From assembly GCA_046331245.1 (NCBI GenBank), contig JAXLRH010000001.1, forward strand, positions 1-64,000: a stretch of 64,000 nt of DNA, read 5' to 3'. Under the pieces are notes generated by a model. It searched no databases. It saw nothing but the letters and a program-made list of their open reading frames with translations, and was not told the DNA's origin. The position numbers and the translations under genes are program-made. This DNA is from SSF14 sp046331245 (GTDB taxonomy: Bacteria; Actinomycetota; Acidimicrobiia; Acidimicrobiales; Microtrichaceae). Shown in pieces: positions 46,013 through 54,433 of this stretch. How positions within the stretch are numbered: the first letter of the stretch is position 1; each line of letters opens with the position of its first letter.

Positions 46013-46735
46013 ATGACCCGCCGTTCCCTCACCGTTGGCAAGGACCGCTTCATGGTCGGTCCATGGCACGACGAACCGTCGGTGGCGTACGTCAGCCTCG
46101 CCCCGTCGGCGGCCGTGTTGACCAGCCGTGCGGGGGTCGAGCGCTGCGTCGATCAGCTGCGTCGTGACGGCTACCGCGGTGCGGTCACGGCTGCCTTGCG
46201 CTCGAACGACGCCTACGTGTTCCGCTCCGCCGGTTTCGAGGTGAAGGAGCGCCTGCACGTCCTACGCCACGACCTGCGCAACCTTCCACCCGTGCCGCCC
46301 GACCTCGCGCGCCGGATGCGTCGCTCCCGTCGCCGCGACCGTCCGGCCGTGCTCGAGGTCGATCGACTGGCCTTCGACCCGTTCTGGACGCTCGGGCCCG
46401 ACGGCCTCGACGAGGCCCTGCACGCCACCACGTCGGTGAGGTTCCGCGTCGCCGGCGATCCGGCGGGCGCCGGCCTGTTGGCGGGGTACGCGGTGTGCGG
46501 GCGGGCGACCGACATCGGCTACCTTCAGCGCCTTGCCGTGCACCCCGACCATCTCCGGCAGGGCGTCGGCGCTGCGTTGGTGCTCGATTCGCTGCAGTGG
46601 CTCAAACGCCGTCGGTGCCGGGTGATGCTGGTGAACACGCAGGAGTCCAACGAAGCGGCGCTCGCGCTGTACCTCCGACTGGGCTTCACCCTCGAGACGG
46701 AACACCTCACCGTGCTGGCGTGGGACGACGAATGA
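46013..46735 (+). CDS. GNAT-family N-acetyltransferase
   Basis: A 240-residue protein. The C-terminal half (about 125-240) is a GNAT domain with the acetyl-CoA loop 'LAVHPDHLRQGVGAALV' and 'NEAALALYLRLGF'. The N-terminal half ends in 'SNDAYVFRSAGFEVKERLHVL', which looks like the tail of a second, degenerate GNAT, so the protein may be a decayed tandem. ATG 46013 is a conservative start; ATG 45926 is possible. Its stop overlaps the next gene's ATG. Confidence 0.82.
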   Translation: MTRRSLTVGKDRFMVGPWHDEPSVAYVSLAPSAAVLTSRAGVERCVDQLRRDGYRGAVTAALRSNDAYVFRSAGFEVKERLHVLRHDLRNLPPVPPDLARRMRRSRRRDRPAVLEVDRLAFDPFWTLGPDGLDEALHATTSVRFRVAGDPAGAGLLAGYAVCGRATDIGYLQRLAVHPDHLRQGVGAALVLDSLQWLKRRRCRVMLVNTQESNEAALALYLRLGFTLETEHLTVLAWDDE

Positions 46736-48786
46736 TCCGTCGCCCCACCTTCGCCGCGCTGGTGCTGGCAGCGGCGATCACCCTCCCCGTCATGACGCCG
46801 GCCGGGGCGCAGACGACCACCACGACGCCGGCGTCGACGACGCAGGCACCCGCGTCGTCGGTCGGGATCGACGTGGTCTCGGTCAGTCCCTGGGTCGAGC
46901 CCGACGGAACCTGGACCGCCCACCTGCGCATCACCGGCGCGCCGGCCGACGGTGCCGTCACCTACAGCATCCGGCAGGCCGTGACGGGCAGCGAACCCGC
47001 GGTGCGCACCCATCTGGCGGAGAGTCGGGCCAACGGCGACACCGCCAAGGTGCTCCAGCGACCCTCGAAGCCGAGCGACCTGGCCTCCATCACGGGAGCG
47101 GACGGGATCACCGATCTCGCGATCGCCATCCGCTCCAAGCGCTCCACGAGCGACGACCGGGTGTTCATCCCCGCCAGTGGCGTGTACCCCGTCGTGGTCT
47201 CGGTCGTCTCGGGTGCCCGCGACGAACTCGCCACGGTCACCCTGTACCTCGACCGGCTGCCGAGCGCGACCGGAGCTCCGCACCCCTACCGGCTCGGGGT
47301 GGTGGTCCACCACGAGCAGGACGCCGGCTTCGACGACCGGGGTGAGCCGGCGGTGACGAGCTCGTTGCGGACGGCCGTCGGCGCGACCGTGCAGAACCTC
47401 ATCGACGGCAACGGTCTCGCGCTCAGCCTCGACCTGTCGCCGCAGTCGCTCGTCGCGCTCACGCAGAGCGACGTGAACGGCGACCAGCAGCTCGTCGACC
47501 GGCTCCGGCGCAATCTCGGGAAGGCGAGCGTCCTTCGTGTGCCGTGGGCGCCGCTGCACGTCGAGGGATGGGCGAGCGGCGGGAAGCTCAGCGACGTGCA
47601 AACGGCGCTCATCGACGGCCAGGAGGCCCTGTTCGCGCGACTCGTCGTTCCGACCGAGGCGCGCACCTGGCCGCCCGACGCGACCGTCGGCCCTCAGTCG
47701 GTGGCGTTGCTCGGACGGCTCGGCATCTCGAGCCTCGTGGTCGATCCCAGACAGCTCACCGGCGCCCGTGCGCCGTCGGGCGAATCGGGTGTCACCCGTC
47801 CGTTCCGCGTCGGCGGCGGCTCCGCCTCGATCACCGCGGTGTCGCTCGATCCGACGCTCCAGCAGCTGCTGTCCACCGGTGATCGGCCGGCCCCGTTGGT
47901 CGCGCACGAGATCGTCGCCCAGCTGTTCGCCACCTGGTTGGCCGACGACCGCGAGCGCGGTTCCGTCCTGCAGATCGACGACACCGCCGATCCCGATGTC
48001 GTCGCCGAGCTGCTGCACGCACTCGGAAGCGGTGCCGGCGACTCGGCCGTGCCGATCGCCGTGGTGCCGATCGCCGACGTCGCCGCGCTCCCGGCCATCA
48101 TGACGCGACAGGGCGGGAAGGACGTGCCCTGGACGCGCGAGCTCGTCGCGCCCGAGTCCACACCGCGGGTCGCTGCCGTCTCCCGCAAGCTCGCCCTGGT
48201 GCGTCCGCTCATCGACGACTACGCGGCCATGGTCCCCGAGGGCGACCCCGCCGCGACGCGGCTGGCGATCACCGTGCAGCGCAGCCTCGACCGGCGCGTG
48301 ACCCCCGGGGTCGAGGCCGGGATGCTCGACGACGCCGGCGCCGAGATGCGGTCCGATCTCGACAAGATCTCGGCGTCGGACTCGCGGTCGCTCACCGTCA
48401 CCTCCCGCCGCGCGTCGATCCCCCTCCGCTTCGACAACGGTCTCGGCCGGCCGATCAAGGTGCGGCTCAAGTTGCAGAGCCCGCGACTCGACTTCACCGA
48501 CGGCGAGGTGCAGCGCCTCACGCTGAACCCCGGTCTCAACCGTCTCGACGTCGACGTGCAGGTGCGGGCGTCGGGTCAGTTCGTGATGCAGGCCGAGCTC
48601 GTGGCGCCCGGTTCGGATCGCGTGCTCGCCTCGACTCGTCAACGCGTGCGCTCCACCACCTTCAGCGGCGTCGGCCTGATGTTGTCGGGTGGCGCGCTCC
48701 TGTTCCTCGTGGTGTGGTGGTCGCGCACGCTGCGACGCCGGTCGGACACCGAGGATGCGAGCGTCGCAGAACCCGCCTCCCACTAG
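46732..48786 (+). CDS. Envelope protein of the DUF6049 type (Rv3909-like)
   Basis: A 684-residue exported protein: cleavable signal peptide ('LVLAAAITLPVMTPAGA'), a threonine-rich spacer, a large beta-rich extracytoplasmic region with a glycosidase-like central part, and one C-terminal membrane helix (about 645-665) with a short charged tail. In mycobacteria a DUF6049-type gene lies just before mviN at this spot, and the arrangement here is the same. Its ATG overlaps the GNAT stop. Its function is unknown; a role in the cell wall is inference. Confidence 0.8.
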   Translation: MIRRPTFAALVLAAAITLPVMTPAGAQTTTTTPASTTQAPASSVGIDVVSVSPWVEPDGTWTAHLRITGAPADGAVTYSIRQAVTGSEPAVRTHLAESRANGDTAKVLQRPSKPSDLASITGADGITDLAIAIRSKRSTSDDRVFIPASGVYPVVVSVVSGARDELATVTLYLDRLPSATGAPHPYRLGVVVHHEQDAGFDDRGEPAVTSSLRTAVGATVQNLIDGNGLALSLDLSPQSLVALTQSDVNGDQQLVDRLRRNLGKASVLRVPWAPLHVEGWASGGKLSDVQTALIDGQEALFARLVVPTEARTWPPDATVGPQSVALLGRLGISSLVVDPRQLTGARAPSGESGVTRPFRVGGGSASITAVSLDPTLQQLLSTGDRPAPLVAHEIVAQLFATWLADDRERGSVLQIDDTADPDVVAELLHALGSGAGDSAVPIAVVPIADVAALPAIMTRQGGKDVPWTRELVAPESTPRVAAVSRKLALVRPLIDDYAAMVPEGDPAATRLAITVQRSLDRRVTPGVEAGMLDDAGAEMRSDLDKISASDSRSLTVTSRRASIPLRFDNGLGRPIKVRLKLQSPRLDFTDGEVQRLTLNPGLNRLDVDVQVRASGQFVMQAELVAPGSDRVLASTRQRVRSTTFSGVGLMLSGGALLFLVVWWSRTLRRRSDTEDASVAEPASH

Positions 48787-48787
48787 C

Positions 48788-50374
48788 GTGGCCGGCGTGG
48801 GCGAGGGATCGGGTCGGGCCGGAACGGTGGCGGGCACGCTGATCGCCGGGCGCTACGAACTCAAGGTCCCACTCGGCACCGGCGGCATGGCCCAGGTGTG
48901 GTCGGCGGACGATCGCCTCCTCTCGCGGCGCGTGGCGGTGAAGGTGTTGCACCCGCACCTCGCGCACGACCCCGCGTTCGTGCAGCGCTTCCGGCGGGAG
49001 GCCGTGGCTGCCGCCCGCCTGGTGCACCCCAACATCGTGGCCGTGTACGACACCGTGAGCGACGCGGATCACGAGGCGATCGTGATGGAGCTCGTCGAGG
49101 GCACCACGCTCCGCGCACAGCTGGACGAGCTGGGTCCGATGGACGAACGACGGGTGCGTCAGATCGGGCGCGACCTCGCTGGCGCCCTCGACTGCGCCCA
49201 CCGTAACGGGCTCGTCCATCGCGACATCAAGCCGGCCAACATCCTCATCACGCCGGACGGCTCGGTGCGACTGGCCGACTTCGGCATCGCAAAGGCCGAC
49301 GAGGACCCAGACCTCACGGTGGCCGGCACGCTCGTCGGCACCGCCGCCTATCTGGCGCCCGAGCAGGTCGGCGGCGGACGGATCGACCAGCGAACCGACC
49401 TGTACGCGCTCAGCACCGTGCTGTACGAGGCGGCGACCGGCAACGTCCCGTTCCGCGGCGACTCGCCGGCCGCGACGGCGCTGGCGCGCCTCCACCAGGA
49501 TCCGGCGCCCATCGCCGACCAGGGGGTGCGTCTGTCGGAGGGTTTCTGCGACGCAGTCATGCGCAACCTGAACCGCGCACCCGAGCGCCGCTTCCAGACC
49601 GCGCTCGACTTCGGCGCCGCGCTCGCCGAGGGCGGGCGGCGCCGCGCTGCGGTGCGAGCGGGAACCCCCGGTACCGGCACGCCGGCCGCCGGCACACCCG
49701 CCGTTGCCCCCGTCACGGCGGCCTCGTCCGGGAGCAGTGCGAAGGCCCCCCTCCCGAAGCCGGCTCGGCAGCGTCCCAAGCGCTCGGTCACCGGTCGCGT
49801 GCTGCTCGGGCTGCTCGTCATCGGCCCGGTGCTCCTCATCGCCGCCCTGGTGCTCGGCTCGCCGGCCGACGACGCGACCTCCGGCGACGGCCCCACGACG
49901 AAGGTCGCTCCCATCGCCGTGACCAAGGCGACGCCGTTCGACCCCTACGGCGACCCCCCGAAGACCGAGAACAACGCCGACGCCGTCAAGGCGATCGACG
50001 GCGACCCGACGAGCGGTTGGCACACCGAGGGCTACTTCCGCCGGGACCTCGCCCCCAAGAAGGGCGTGGGGTTCGTGCTGCAGCTCGCCGAGCAGGCGCC
50101 CCTCCGCTCACTGCACATCGTCGGCTCCGCCGGCTGGACGGGGACCGCCTACGTCACCACGGACGATCCGCTCGCTGCGGCCGCCCCACCTGCAGGTGAC
50201 GGCGCGGCCGTCGACGCCGGCTCGGGCGACGTCACCGTCGCGCTGCACAGCCGGACGGGCCGCTACGTGACGATCTGGATCACCGACCTCGGGCCCGACC
50301 GCGGCCCTGACGGCCGCTTCCGGGTATCGCTCGACGAGGTATCGGTCACCGGCAGGGTCCGCACCGGTGGATGA
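48788..50374 (+). CDS. Ser/Thr protein kinase at the mviN locus, lacking the MurJ flippase
   Basis: A 528-residue kinase. The catalytic residues are intact: glycine loop near 28-36, Lys52, HRD 144-146, DFG 174-176 and 'GTAAYLAPEQ'. A basic linker precedes a membrane helix at about 337-358. The extracytoplasmic domain (359-528) has the 'FDPYGDPPKTEN...DAVKAIDGDPTSGWHTE' pattern seen in the C-terminal sugar-binding-like domain of mycobacterial MviN. In those proteins MurJ and a kinase-like domain are fused, and the kinase is dead. Here the kinase keeps its catalytic residues and MurJ is missing. Start GTG 48788; an ATG inside the preceding gene is possible. The next gene overlaps by eight bases. 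Confidence 0.9.
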   Translation: MAGVGEGSGRAGTVAGTLIAGRYELKVPLGTGGMAQVWSADDRLLSRRVAVKVLHPHLAHDPAFVQRFRREAVAAARLVHPNIVAVYDTVSDADHEAIVMELVEGTTLRAQLDELGPMDERRVRQIGRDLAGALDCAHRNGLVHRDIKPANILITPDGSVRLADFGIAKADEDPDLTVAGTLVGTAAYLAPEQVGGGRIDQRTDLYALSTVLYEAATGNVPFRGDSPAATALARLHQDPAPIADQGVRLSEGFCDAVMRNLNRAPERRFQTALDFGAALAEGGRRRAAVRAGTPGTGTPAAGTPAVAPVTAASSGSSAKAPLPKPARQRPKRSVTGRVLLGLLVIGPVLLIAALVLGSPADDATSGDGPTTKVAPIAVTKATPFDPYGDPPKTENNADAVKAIDGDPTSGWHTEGYFRRDLAPKKGVGFVLQLAEQAPLRSLHIVGSAGWTGTAYVTTDDPLAAAAPPAGDGAAVDAGSGDVTVALHSRTGRYVTIWITDLGPDRGPDGRFRVSLDEVSVTGRVRTGG

Positions 50375-50966
50375 CCGAACCCGCGAACGCGATCTCGCGC
50401 TCGCAGCCCAGCGCGGCGACCGAGCGGCCATGGAGTCCCTGCTCGACGCGCTCTACGACCAGATCCACGCGGTCTGCCGGCGGATCTGCGGGCACGACGC
50501 CGACGACGCCACACAGGACGCACTGATCTCGATCGTCCGCGCCCTGCCGTCGTTCGACGGCAGGGCGGCGGTGCGCACCTGGGCGTTCCGCATCGCCACC
50601 AACGCCGCGCTCGACGAGCTCCGGCGACGGTCCCGTCGGGCCGAGACCCGCGACCTCACCGACGAGGGCGCCTGGCTCGGAGTGCCGGTCGACGCCGGCG
50701 CGCCCGGGGTGTCCGAGTCGGTCGGCGATCGACTCGACATCGACCAGGCGCTCGCCCGACTCGCACCGGAGTTCCGGGCCGCCGTGGTCCTGCGCGACCT
50801 CGTCGGCATGGAGTACGCCGACATCGCGGCCACCCTCGACGTGCCGGTCGGTACGGTTCGTTCGCGTATCGCCAGGGGCCGGCGTCACCTGGCCGACCAC
50901 CTACGGCCCGACTCGATCACCGGGAACCGATCGACCTCGGCCGACGTCAGAACCGACGAGACATGA
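50367..50966 (+). CDS. sigM: ECF sigma factor, SigM-like
   Basis: A 199-residue sigma factor with region 2 ('DALYDQIHAVCRRICGHDADDATQDALISIVRALPSF') and region 4 ('DLVGMEYADIAATLDVPVGTVRSRIARGRRHL'). A Gly/Glu/Arg-rich linker separates them. Its position, after the kinase and before an anti-sigma-like gene and trxB, is that of sigM in mycobacteria. GTG start 50367 overlaps the kinase gene. Confidence 0.93.
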   Translation: MDDRTRERDLALAAQRGDRAAMESLLDALYDQIHAVCRRICGHDADDATQDALISIVRALPSFDGRAAVRTWAFRIATNAALDELRRRSRRAETRDLTDEGAWLGVPVDAGAPGVSESVGDRLDIDQALARLAPEFRAAVVLRDLVGMEYADIAATLDVPVGTVRSRIARGRRHLADHLRPDSITGNRSTSADVRTDET

Positions 50967-51793
50967 ACCACCACACCGACGACGCCGTCCCCGAGGACGA
51001 TCTCACCCAGAGTGGTGACGAGCCGATCGACGCGCGCCTCGGCGCGCTGCTCTCCGACGTCGAACCGGCTGCTCCCGATCGCCGGCGCGCCCACCTCGAC
51101 GCGGCACTCGCGGTGTTCGACGAGCTGTCGACGGATCAGGATGACCGAACCCTCGCGCCGGTGGCCGACCTCACCGCCGCGCGGCATCGATCCACCGGGC
51201 GACGACGAAACCTCCTGCCGATCGTGGCCGCCGCCGCCGTCGCCGTGGTGATCGTCGGCGTCGGTCTGCGCCTCATCACGTCCGGCACCTCGAAGGACGA
51301 CGCGATGTCGACGGCCGCCGGGAGCTCGGCCTCCACGGCGGCGCCCACCGCGGATGCCTCCGCCGATGCATCCGCCACTCTTGCTCCGAACACCACGGAG
51401 AGTGGTGAGGCCGCAACGAAGCAGCAGTCCACCGACGCGGCCGGAGCACCGCTCACCACCCTGTCCCCGGCGCCCGGCCCGCTGGCCGCGACCGCCCAGG
51501 TCGCGCCCGTGCCCCTCGGCGAGGTCGCGGATGCCGCGGCGTTGCGGGCGGCCGTCGCGGGCGCCGTCGACGGGTTCGGCACCGACCGAACGGCGGTCGA
51601 CGGCGGTGCCGGCGCGACCTCGCCGCCGACCACCCTCGACGGCCGGTGCGACGCCGTCGTGGCGGGGCTCGCCTTCCCCCGTTTCAGCGCCCGACTCGGC
51701 GGCCGCGACGTCATCGCGGCGCCCACGACGTCGTCGACCGACGGCCCCATCGAGATCGTCCACCTCGACGACTGCAGCCGGTCCCCGCTGTAG
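50963..51793 (+). CDS. Single-span membrane protein, probable anti-sigma factor of SigM
   Basis: A 276-residue protein: a cytoplasmic N-terminal part of about 80 residues rich in acidic residues, one membrane helix (about 83-105), and an Ala/Thr/Pro-rich extracytoplasmic domain. The ATG overlaps the sigma stop. By position it is the counterpart of RsmA, but it shows no zinc anti-sigma signature, so the assignment is by context. Confidence 0.7.
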   Translation: MNHHTDDAVPEDDLTQSGDEPIDARLGALLSDVEPAAPDRRRAHLDAALAVFDELSTDQDDRTLAPVADLTAARHRSTGRRRNLLPIVAAAAVAVVIVGVGLRLITSGTSKDDAMSTAAGSSASTAAPTADASADASATLAPNTTESGEAATKQQSTDAAGAPLTTLSPAPGPLAATAQVAPVPLGEVADAAALRAAVAGAVDGFGTDRTAVDGGAGATSPPTTLDGRCDAVVAGLAFPRFSARLGGRDVIAAPTTSSTDGPIEIVHLDDCSRSPL

Positions 51794-51828
51794 CCGGGAC
51801 CGGGGGCCAGGGCGTAGGCTCACCGCCC

Positions 51829-52158
51829 ATGGCCAGCCCCCAATCGGAATCGCCCCGACCCGCCAGCTCCACCGCTCCGGCGGAGCCGAACTGGACCGAC
51901 CAGGTCACCGACCTGGTGGTCGATCTCGTGGATTCGGTCCGCGACAAGACCACCGGCCCCGTTCTCAAGGCGGCCCGCGGCCTGGTGTTCGGCACCATCT
52001 CGCTCGTCGTCCTGTTCGTGGTCGGCATCGTCGGCCTGATCCTCGCCGGGCGGGCCATCGCGTTGCTGCCGATCGCCGAGTGGATCAGCTACCTCGTGCT
52101 GGGCCTGGTCTTCTGCACCTCCGGCTTCCTCATCTGGGGCAAGCGGTTCGCGTCATGA
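51829..52158 (+). CDS. Small two-helix membrane protein
   Basis: A 109-residue protein: a soluble stretch of about 45 residues followed by two hydrophobic helices (about 50-74 and 80-100). The stop overlaps the trxB ATG, so it is tied to trxB. No known family is recognised; it is possibly a small partner of the thioredoxin or sigma system. Confidence 0.7.
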   Translation: MASPQSESPRPASSTAPAEPNWTDQVTDLVVDLVDSVRDKTTGPVLKAARGLVFGTISLVVLFVVGIVGLILAGRAIALLPIAEWISYLVLGLVFCTSGFLIWGKRFAS

Positions 52159-53114
52159 CCGAGCACCGCGAAGTCGTCATCGTCGGTTCCGGTCCGGCCG
52201 GCCTGACGGCCGCCATCTACACGGCGCGGGCCAATCTCCACCCGGTGATCCTCGAGGGCGAACCGTCCTCGACCAGCGATCAGCCCGGCGGTCAGCTGAT
52301 GCTCACCACCGAGGTCGAGAACTTCCCCGGCTTCCCCGACGGCATCACCGGCCCGGAGCTCATGACCAACCTGCGTGCCCAGGCGGCACGGTTCGGCGCC
52401 GAGATCCTCACGGTGAAGTCGTCCCGCGTCGACTTCAGCCAGCGCCCGTTCAAGGTGTGGGTCGGCGATCCGGAGGCCGAACCGACCTACCTCGCCGATT
52501 CGGTCATCGTGGCCACCGGCGCGCAGTCGCTGATGCTCGGCCTCGAGGCCGAGTCCCGCCTCATCGGGCACGGCCTGTCGACGTGCGCAACCTGCGACGG
52601 CTTCTTCTTCCGTGAGCACGACATCTGCGTGGTGGGCGGCGGCGACTCCGCCGTCGAGGAGGCCACGTTCCTCACGCGCTTCGCGAAGTCGGTGACGATC
52701 ATCCACCGTCGCGACAGCCTCCGGGCCTCCAAGATCATGCAGGACCGTGCGCTGTCGAACCCGAAGATCAAGTTCCTGTGGAACTCGGTGGTGACCGACG
52801 TGCTCGGCGACACCTCCGTCAGCGGTGTCCGCGTTCGGGACGTCAACACCGGTGAGACCACCGATCACCCGTTCACGGGCATCTTCGTGGCCATCGGTCA
52901 CCGGCCGACCACGGACCTCTTCAAGGGTCAGCTGGAGCTGAAGGACAACGGGTACATCGTCACCGACGGCAAGAGCACCCGCACGAGCGTCGAGGGCGTG
53001 TTCGCCTGTGGCGACGTGCAGGACGACTACTACCGGCAGGCCATCACGGCCGCCGGCTCGGGCTGCGCGGCAGCCATCGACGCCGAGCGCTGGCTCGAAG
53101 CACAGGCAGACTGA
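52155..53114 (+). CDS. trxB: Thioredoxin reductase
   Basis: A 319-residue flavoenzyme: FAD loop 'IVGSGPAGLTAAIYTARA', redox-active CATC in 'LSTCATCDGFFF', NADPH loop 'VVGGGDSAVEEA' and 'GVFACGDVQD'. It passes electrons from NADPH to thioredoxin. Its partner gene trxA is separated from it by one enoyl-CoA hydratase gene. Confidence 0.97.
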   Translation: MTEHREVVIVGSGPAGLTAAIYTARANLHPVILEGEPSSTSDQPGGQLMLTTEVENFPGFPDGITGPELMTNLRAQAARFGAEILTVKSSRVDFSQRPFKVWVGDPEAEPTYLADSVIVATGAQSLMLGLEAESRLIGHGLSTCATCDGFFFREHDICVVGGGDSAVEEATFLTRFAKSVTIIHRRDSLRASKIMQDRALSNPKIKFLWNSVVTDVLGDTSVSGVRVRDVNTGETTDHPFTGIFVAIGHRPTTDLFKGQLELKDNGYIVTDGKSTRTSVEGVFACGDVQDDYYRQAITAAGSGCAAAIDAERWLEAQAD

Positions 53115-53116
53115 CC

Positions 53117-53974
53117 ATGAGCGACGCAACGACCGACAACCCGCCCGCGCCCCGCGACGTCGACGACCTCATCCGCTACGAGCTCACCGACGGCGTCGCC
53201 CGCATCGTCATCAACGCGCCGGGCCAGGGCAACGCCCTGGCCGGCGACATGCGCGATCGCCTCGCCGACCGCTTCGAGCAGGCGTCCGAGGACCTCAACG
53301 TCCGCGTGGTCACCCTGCGCGGTGCCGGCGACCGGCACTTCTGCACCGGCGCGGCGCTCGGTGGCCCCCAGCGCCCCACGCCGGCGAAGCCCGAGGGTGC
53401 TCCCGAGCGTGCGTCGGGCGACGCCGCGCGTCTGATCCGCACCGGCTGGCAGCGACTCGTGTCGTCGATCCTCGACTGCGAGAAGCCCGTGATCTCGGTC
53501 GTCAACGGCACCGCTGCCGGTGGTGGCGCCCAACTCGCGCTGGCCGGCGATCTCGTGATCATGGCCGACACCGCGAAGTTCATCGAGGTCTTCGTGCGTC
53601 GCGGCATCATGCCCGACGCCGGCGGCTGCTATCTGCTGCCGCGCCTCGTCGGTCTGCACCGTGCGAAGGAGCTCATGTTCCTCGGAGAGGACTGCGACGC
53701 TGCGAACGCCGACCGCATCGGCCTGGTCAACCGGGTCGTTCCCGCCGATCAGCTCGACGCCACCGCCGAGGAGATGGCTGCGAAGTTCCTCACGCTGCCC
53801 ACGCGGGCCATCGCGCTCACAAAGCGTCTCACCAACCGCAGCTTCGAATCGAGCCGCGAGCAGGCGTTCGACGACGAGGCGTTGTTCCAGGAGCTCGTCA
53901 CCGGCACCGCCGACTGCCAGGAAGGCCTCGCTGCCTTCGCAGAGCGTCGATCGCCGGTGTTCCGCGGTTGGTGA
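53117..53974 (+). CDS. Enoyl-CoA hydratase/isomerase-family protein
   Basis: A 285-residue crotonase-fold protein, starting two bases after trxB. The oxyanion-hole segments are 'GDRHFCTGAALGG' and 'NGTAAGGGAQLALAGDL'; the second catalytic Glu position is near 'GIMPDAGGCYLLPRLVG', where an Asp is present. It would act on an acyl-CoA. An unrelated enzyme between trxB and trxA is unusual. Confidence 0.9.
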   Translation: MSDATTDNPPAPRDVDDLIRYELTDGVARIVINAPGQGNALAGDMRDRLADRFEQASEDLNVRVVTLRGAGDRHFCTGAALGGPQRPTPAKPEGAPERASGDAARLIRTGWQRLVSSILDCEKPVISVVNGTAAGGGAQLALAGDLVIMADTAKFIEVFVRRGIMPDAGGCYLLPRLVGLHRAKELMFLGEDCDAANADRIGLVNRVVPADQLDATAEEMAAKFLTLPTRAIALTKRLTNRSFESSREQAFDDEALFQELVTGTADCQEGLAAFAERRSPVFRGW

Positions 53975-54046
53975 CGGCGAATCCGTCACGGAATTCGCGA
54001 CCGCATCCGCCGGTTGCAGGGTCGTACCCCATGAAAGGAAATTGTG

Positions 54047-54373
54047 ATGGCTGAGGGAATCTCGCATCTCACCGAATCGAACTTCTCCGAGGAAGTGGTG
54101 GCGTCGGACGTCCCCGTCCTCGTCGACTTCTGGGCCGAGTGGTGCACCCCGTGCAAGATGGTCGCTCCGATCCTCGAGGAGATCAGCACCGAGAACGGCG
54201 ACAAGATCCGCATCGTCAAGGTCGACGTCGACGCCAACCCCGGCCTCGCCCGTCAGTTCGACGTGATGAGCATCCCCACGATGCTGCTGTTCAAGGATGG
54301 CCAGCCGGAGCACCGCATCGTCGGCGCCAAGGGCAAGGCCCAGCTCGTGGAGGAACTCGCGGCCTACCTGTAG
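54047..54373 (+). CDS. trxA: Thioredoxin
   Basis: A 108-residue thioredoxin with the active site WCTPC in place of the usual WCGPC, then 'KMVAPILEEI' and the cis-proline in 'MSIPTMLLF'. ATG 54047 has an AAAGGA site 7 bases upstream; the GTG at 54044 is less likely. It reduces protein disulfides with TrxB. Confidence 0.97.
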   Translation: MAEGISHLTESNFSEEVVASDVPVLVDFWAEWCTPCKMVAPILEEISTENGDKIRIVKVDVDANPGLARQFDVMSIPTMLLFKDGQPEHRIVGAKGKAQLVEELAAYL

Positions 54374-54380
54374 TCTCTGC

Positions 54381-54408
54381 GTGCCCGTGCTCCTGGGGAG
54401 CCGGGCAC
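54381..54408 (+). terminator. Hairpin between trxA and the cwlM-like gene
   Basis: GTGCCCG (54381-54387) and GCTCC (54389-54393) pair with GGAGC and CGGGCAC (54397-54408) across a three-base loop, with one bulged T. There is no T-run. It may attenuate rather than end transcription into the next gene. Confidence 0.5.
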
Positions 54409-54433
54409 CACGAGGCCGAGGTTGTTGCCGAGA

